Assembly: GCA_029821215.1 (NCBI GenBank)
Contig: JALGTV010000172.1
Coordinates: forward strand, 1 to 9,138
Direction of reading: 5' to 3'
Source: Candidatus Zipacnadia bacterium
Lineage (GTDB): Bacteria; Armatimonadota; Zipacnadia; Zipacnadales; Zipacnadaceae
DNA: 9,138 nt
A program made the position numbers and the translations under genes. The notes under the pieces are model-generated. The model was not told the DNA's origin. It saw only the letters and a list, made by a program, of their open reading frames with translations, and searched no databases. Below, in pieces: positions 6,593-9,138 of this stretch (positions are counted from its first letter, which is position 1; each line of letters opens with the position of its first letter).

Positions 6593-7087
6593 ATGGCCCA
6601 GCACTACTATCTGGAGACAATGGGCTGCCAGATGAATGAGCGGGATTCCGAGACCCTGGCCGGGATCCTGGGGAAGATGGGCTTTGAGCCTACCGCTCAA
6701 ATGGAAGATGGGGATATTATTGCCTTCAACACCTGCACGGTGCGGGCCAAGCCCCATCATAAGCTGTTTTCCAAGCTGGGAGAACTACGGCGGCTCAAAG
6801 AGCGTCAGCCGGAAAAGATTATTGCCGTGTGCGGATGTGTGGCCCAGATTGCCGCCGATGAGATTTGCCGGCGGGCTCCGTTTGTAGATATTATCATTGG
6901 CCCCCGCAACTACTCCCACTTCGCAGCGGCGGTCAGTCAGTGCCGGCAGTCAGCCAGCAGTAGTAAACCGATTGTCATAACTGACGATGAACAACAAATC
7001 CCGGAAGGTCTGCCGACCTGCCGACTTCTGTGCCTACTGCATCGTCCCCTATGCCCGCGGGCGGGAGCAAAGTCGCCAGGTAGCTGA
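6593..7087 (+). CDS. miaB: MiaB N-terminal fragment (UPF0004 domain)
   Basis: The first open frame of the broken miaB. Residues 1-141 (to 7015) are genuine MiaB, including the auxiliary 4Fe-4S cysteines 12, 48 and 82. The remaining codons to the stop at 7085-7087 are out-of-frame read of the radical-SAM region. Confidence 0.85.
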   Translation: MAQHYYLETMGCQMNERDSETLAGILGKMGFEPTAQMEDGDIIAFNTCTVRAKPHHKLFSKLGELRRLKERQPEKIIAVCGCVAQIAADEICRRAPFVDIIIGPRNYSHFAAAVSQCRQSASSSKPIVITDDEQQIPEGLPTCRLLCLLHRPLCPRAGAKSPGS

Positions 7088-7337
7088 CATCGTTGCCGAG
7101 GTGCAAGGCCTGGTGGACAACGGGTACCAGGAGGTAACTCTGCTCGGCCAGAATGTCAACAGCTATGGGCAGGACTTGGATAACAGTGTTGATTTCGCTG
7201 ATCTACTGGCCGAGCTGGACCCGATAGCCGGACTATCTACTGGCCGAGCTGGACCCGATAGCCGGACTGGAGCGTATTCGCTTCACCACCTCCCATCCAA
7301 AGGACCTGTCTATGAAGCTACTGGACGCCATGCGTGA
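7026..7337 (+). CDS. miaB: MiaB middle fragment (radical-SAM core start)
   Basis: The second frame of the broken gene. It holds FCAYCIVPYARGREQSR, with the last two cysteines of the CxxxCxxC radical-SAM motif, then EVTLLGQNVNSYGQDL and LLAELDPIAGL. After the first copy of the 34-bp duplication it runs out of frame to the stop ending at 7337. The first radical-SAM cysteine is not in this frame. The frame is technically open from an ATG at 6987, but nothing upstream of 7026 in it resembles MiaB. Confidence 0.75.
   Translation, partial: FCAYCIVPYARGREQSRQVADIVAEVQGLVDNGYQEVTLLGQNVNSYGQDLDNSVDFADLLAELDPIAGLSTGRAGPDSRTGAYSLHHLPSKGPVYEATGRHA
7201..7268 (+). repeat. Perfect 34-bp tandem duplication inside miaB
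   Basis: Bases 7201-7234 and 7235-7268 are identical, beginning ATCTACTGGC and ending GCCGGACT. As 34 is not a multiple of three it shifts the frame. Removing one copy restores LLAELDPIAGLERIRFTTSHP, the normal MiaB sequence. Confidence 0.97.
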
Positions 7338-7905
7338 TTTGCCTTCAGTTTGTGAGCACTTGCATCTTCCCCTGCAGGCGGGCGATGACGAGGTCTTAGC
7401 TCGTATGGGCCGCGGTTATACCTACGCTCATTACCGCAGCCTGATTGACGCCGCCCGGGAGCGCATACCCGATATCGCCATCTCTACCGACGTGATGGTG
7501 GGCTTCCCCGGTGAAACCGACCAGCAATTCCGCCATACGCTACGGGCTTTTCAGCAGATTCGCTTTGATCAGGCATTTATGTTCAAGTACAATGACCGGC
7601 CGGGCACCAGAGCCGCGCAGATGCCCGATAAGGTGACAGGAAAAGTTAAACAGCAGCGCCTGGAGGAGTTGGTAGCTCTCCAAAACGAGATAGCCCGGGA
7701 CATCAACCGCCGCCAGGTAGGCCGCATGTTGGAAGTGCTGGTCACGGGCCCCGATCCCCGGTCATCAGGCAAAGTACGGGGGCGGACCCGCACCAATAAG
7801 TTAGTCATATTCCCCGGCCAGCCGGAACTAATCGGCCAGCTTGTTGTGGTACAGGCCCAGAAAGCGTACTTGTGGGGCTTTTTGGGTAAAATAAGAAGTA
7901 CCTAA
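7312..7905 (+). CDS. miaB: MiaB C-terminal fragment (radical-SAM end plus TRAM domain)
   Basis: The third frame of the broken gene, 197 aa from an internal ATG. It includes HLPLQAGDDEVLARMGRGYT, ISTDVMVGFPGETDQQF, FMFKYNDRPGTRAAQM and the TRAM domain, ending at TAA 7903-7905. MiaB homology extends upstream in this frame to about 7235. The ATG at 7312 is an internal methionine and not a natural start. Confidence 0.85.
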   Translation: MKLLDAMRDLPSVCEHLHLPLQAGDDEVLARMGRGYTYAHYRSLIDAARERIPDIAISTDVMVGFPGETDQQFRHTLRAFQQIRFDQAFMFKYNDRPGTRAAQMPDKVTGKVKQQRLEELVALQNEIARDINRRQVGRMLEVLVTGPDPRSSGKVRGRTRTNKLVIFPGQPELIGQLVVVQAQKAYLWGFLGKIRST

Positions 7906-7906
7906 A

Positions 7907-7941
7907 GTTTGCCTAATGGGTTATAATAGCTATTGGCAAAC
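7907..7941. promoter_or_regulatory. Inverted repeat enclosing a TATAAT box after miaB
   Basis: GTTTGCC (7907-7913) and GGCAAAC (7935-7941) are perfect complements 21 nt apart, with TATAAT at 7922-7927 between them. No T tract follows, so an intrinsic terminator is unlikely. It could be an operator-promoter for the downstream response regulator, but no good -35 box is seen. Confidence 0.35.
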
Positions 7942-8001
7942 AGCCTGATTCACAACCAGCAGCGCAAGCATTAGCTTAAGAAACGGTTCATGGGCCTGGT
8001 G

Positions 8002-8007
8002 TATAAT
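8002..8007 (+). promoter_or_regulatory. Candidate -10 box for the response regulator
   Basis: TATAAT preceded by TG lies 27 nt before the ATG at 8034, giving a predicted start near 8014. No convincing -35 hexamer lies 16-18 nt upstream, so activation by another protein or the alternative site near 7922 is possible. Confidence 0.4.
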
Positions 8008-8033
8008 ACAATCACACTACCGTGAGGCACAAA

Positions 8034-8840
8034 ATGGCTAAGACAAAGATAGTAGTAATAGATGATGATCCGGATTTGCTGGATGCAGTGGACAAGAAGC
8101 TGACCAGCGAGGGATTTCAGGTCACTGTTGCCGTCGATGGCAATAGCGGCCTGGAGGCGATTAGTCGGGTCCAACCCGACTTGATTGTTCTTGACCTAAT
8201 GCTGCCGGATATAGATGGGTTTAATATCTGTCGCCAAGTGCGTGAGAGTTCTAACGTACTTATCCTCATTCTCACTGCCAAAGGGGAGGAAGCTAATCAA
8301 GTGATGGGCTTGGAGCTGGGAGCCGATGACTATGTCACCAAGCCCTTCAGCCCCCGAGCGTTGACGGCCCGGATCCGCGCTCTGTTGCGTCGCCGGGCTG
8401 CTGTCAGCGCCACTGGGCTGCCTTTGCCCGTGGGAACAATCGCTCCCCAGGCTATTGATGACGAAATTTGGGTGGATAGCCTGGCTGAGGACCAGACGAG
8501 GGCCAGCGCCAGCCCCGAGCCGGCTCCGGAGGCGGTGGGCAGCGCTATCACTTTAGCTAGCCATGGTGACTTCTGGCGGATTAACCAGAGGTGGCACATG
8601 TTGAGAGAGGCGGAGGTTCCCGCCAACGAGATGCAACTGAAACGAAACTCAATGGGAATCGTGGCGGCCGGACACATCGTTGAAATATTGGGCGATGCCG
8701 ATTGGATAGGCGTAGTAAAGGAAGTCTACCTGTACAAGGCCACTACGATAGAAGAAGTAGACGAACCTATTGCTCACGGACATCTTCTCACTAACACCTG
8801 CCGAAACGCTGAACTATTGCAAGAAGGACGCCGCTTATAG
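8034..8840 (+). CDS. Response regulator: receiver domain plus unrecognised C-terminal domain
   Basis: A 268-aa two-component response regulator. The receiver domain (about 4-120) is canonical: acidic pocket D10-D12, phosphoacceptor D54 in IVLDLMLPD, switch T81 in LTAKGE, and K103 in YVTKPFSP, ending in the ARIRALLRRR helix typical of OmpR-type receivers. The linker (about 121-170) is rich in A, P and E. The C-terminal part (about 171-268) is not an OmpR winged helix, a LuxR HTH or an enzymatic output I recognise. It has a basic stretch (NEMQLKRNS) and alternating hydrophobic residues (GHIVEILGDADWIGVVKEVYLYK) suggesting a small SH3- or KOW-like beta barrel (inference). I chose ATG 8034 over GTG 8022 because GTGAGG sits 6 nt upstream of it. 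No histidine kinase gene is in the window. Confidence 0.88.
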   Translation: MAKTKIVVIDDDPDLLDAVDKKLTSEGFQVTVAVDGNSGLEAISRVQPDLIVLDLMLPDIDGFNICRQVRESSNVLILILTAKGEEANQVMGLELGADDYVTKPFSPRALTARIRALLRRRAAVSATGLPLPVGTIAPQAIDDEIWVDSLAEDQTRASASPEPAPEAVGSAITLASHGDFWRINQRWHMLREAEVPANEMQLKRNSMGIVAAGHIVEILGDADWIGVVKEVYLYKATTIEEVDEPIAHGHLLTNTCRNAELLQEGRRL

Positions 8841-9073
8841 CTCCCCCTGCTGTGATGTAACCCCGCATCGCGGTACGCAGTCCCTCCATTTAGACAACGA
8901 ATCCACCATTGGGAACATATTTCCCCGACGATGACCTCCTGCTGTGATAGACTGCCCTCAACTTGATTATATTGGTATTCTCCCTTGGTAGTTCTAAGCA
9001 CATCCCAAGGGGAAGTTGCCTACTCTGTGACTTCCTTATCAGTCTGGGTCAGTGCAGAGAAAGGAGACCGACT
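8841..9073. other. Non-coding leader region between response regulator and next gene
   Basis: 233 nt without a credible gene. It contains an 11-bp direct repeat CCTGCTGTGAT (8846-8856 and 8938-8948) and two adjacent inverted repeats: CCCTTGG (8982-8988) with CCAAGGG (9005-9011), and GGAAGT (9011-9016) with ACTTCC (9030-9035). No poly-T run marks a terminator, and no clear promoter hexamer pair was found. Confidence 0.5.
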
Positions 9074-9138
9074 ATGAGGCAGGTTGAGGTAGGCGCATTT
9101 AGAGCAGTGGTAGTAGTAGTTGGGCTGTTGGCCCTCGG
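9074..9138 (+). CDS. Start of a secreted or membrane protein gene, cut by the window edge
   Basis: ATG 9074 is preceded by AAAGGAG at 7-nt spacing, the best ribosome site in the window. The 21 visible residues begin MRQVEVGAFR and continue with a run of valine, leucine and alanine (VVVVVGLLAL), as in a signal peptide or first transmembrane helix. Nothing more can be said about its function from this much sequence. Confidence 0.6.
   Translation, partial: MRQVEVGAFRAVVVVVGLLAL

Larger units (their letters stand above)
6593..7905 (+). pseudogene. miaB: miaB (tRNA-2-methylthio-N6-dimethylallyladenosine synthase) with two frame breaks
   Basis: MiaB is a radical-SAM methylthiotransferase adding the 2-methylthio group to i6A37 of tRNAs that read UNN codons. 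The N-terminal UPF0004 domain is clear, with its three cluster cysteines C12 (GCQMN), C48 (NTCTVR) and C82 (GCVAQ). After ...EGLP at 7015 about 16-19 residues that normally contain the first radical-SAM cysteine are missing; sequence resumes in another frame at FCAYCIVPYARGRE (7026). A perfect 34-bp tandem duplication (7201-7268) then shifts the frame again. The rest carries TSHPKDLS, the HLPLQ(A)G and MVGFPGET motifs, and a C-terminal TRAM domain (GRTRTNKLVIFPG) ending at TAA 7905. I chose ATG 6593 (MAQHYYLETMGCQMN) over the upstream frame opening because it matches family starts and the promoter. As written it is not functional. Confidence 0.88.

Overview
The window reads as a piece of bacterial chromosome of moderate-to-high GC, carrying a heat-shock operon on the minus strand and two unrelated genes on the plus strand. 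The operon order dnaK - dnaJ - hspR - (small signal-transducing-type gene) - clp, with a MerR-type HspR repressor inside, is the HspR-regulated arrangement known from Actinobacteria and also found in Chloroflexota and other deep lineages. Protein style and the absence of actinobacterial landmarks make an uncultured Chloroflexota-like bacterium my best guess, at low confidence. No mobile element, phage gene, tRNA, rRNA or CRISPR array was seen.

Minus strand, in transcription order. A consensus sigma-70-type promoter (TTGACA, 17 bp, TATAAT; 6402-6430) is embraced by a perfect 8-bp inverted repeat (6393-6420) that looks like an operator. A leader of roughly 77 nt with a 7-bp hairpin follows. Next come dnaK (6318-4547, broken by an internal deletion of about 112 nt), a 163-nt spacer with a 75-nt degenerate triplet repeat and a 25-codon mini-ORF, dnaJ (4383-3253, intact), a spacer with four 8-bp tandem repeats, hspR (3144-2767), a DUF2007-like small gene (2706-2458), a 38-codon mini-ORF, and a class I Clp/Hsp100 ATPase (2309 to beyond base 1). 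The Clp protein has the short middle domain of ClpC but no visible ClpP-docking tripeptide, so it is probably a protease-independent disaggregase or unfoldase despite its ClpC-like layout. No grpE lies in the operon.

Plus strand. miaB (6593-7905, tRNA methylthiotransferase) has its own extended -10 promoter and an almost leaderless mRNA, but its frame is broken twice: by a deletion of about 47 nt at the radical-SAM cysteine motif and by a perfect 34-bp tandem duplication. Downstream lies a response regulator (8034-8840) whose receiver domain is canonical but whose C-terminal half is not a recognisable DNA-binding domain. A 233-nt leader with two inverted repeats precedes a gene starting at 9074 with a hydrophobic N-terminus, cut by the window edge.

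All three gene-breaking lesions (near 6007, 7016-7025 and 7201-7268) lie within about 1.3 kb, in genes that are normally intact and in one case close to essential, while the flanking genes are clean. A local assembly or consensus problem is the simplest reading; real gene decay is the alternative. The most interesting candidates for new biology are the operator-promoter of the heat-shock operon, the hybrid Clp ATPase, and the response regulator with an unrecognised output domain.
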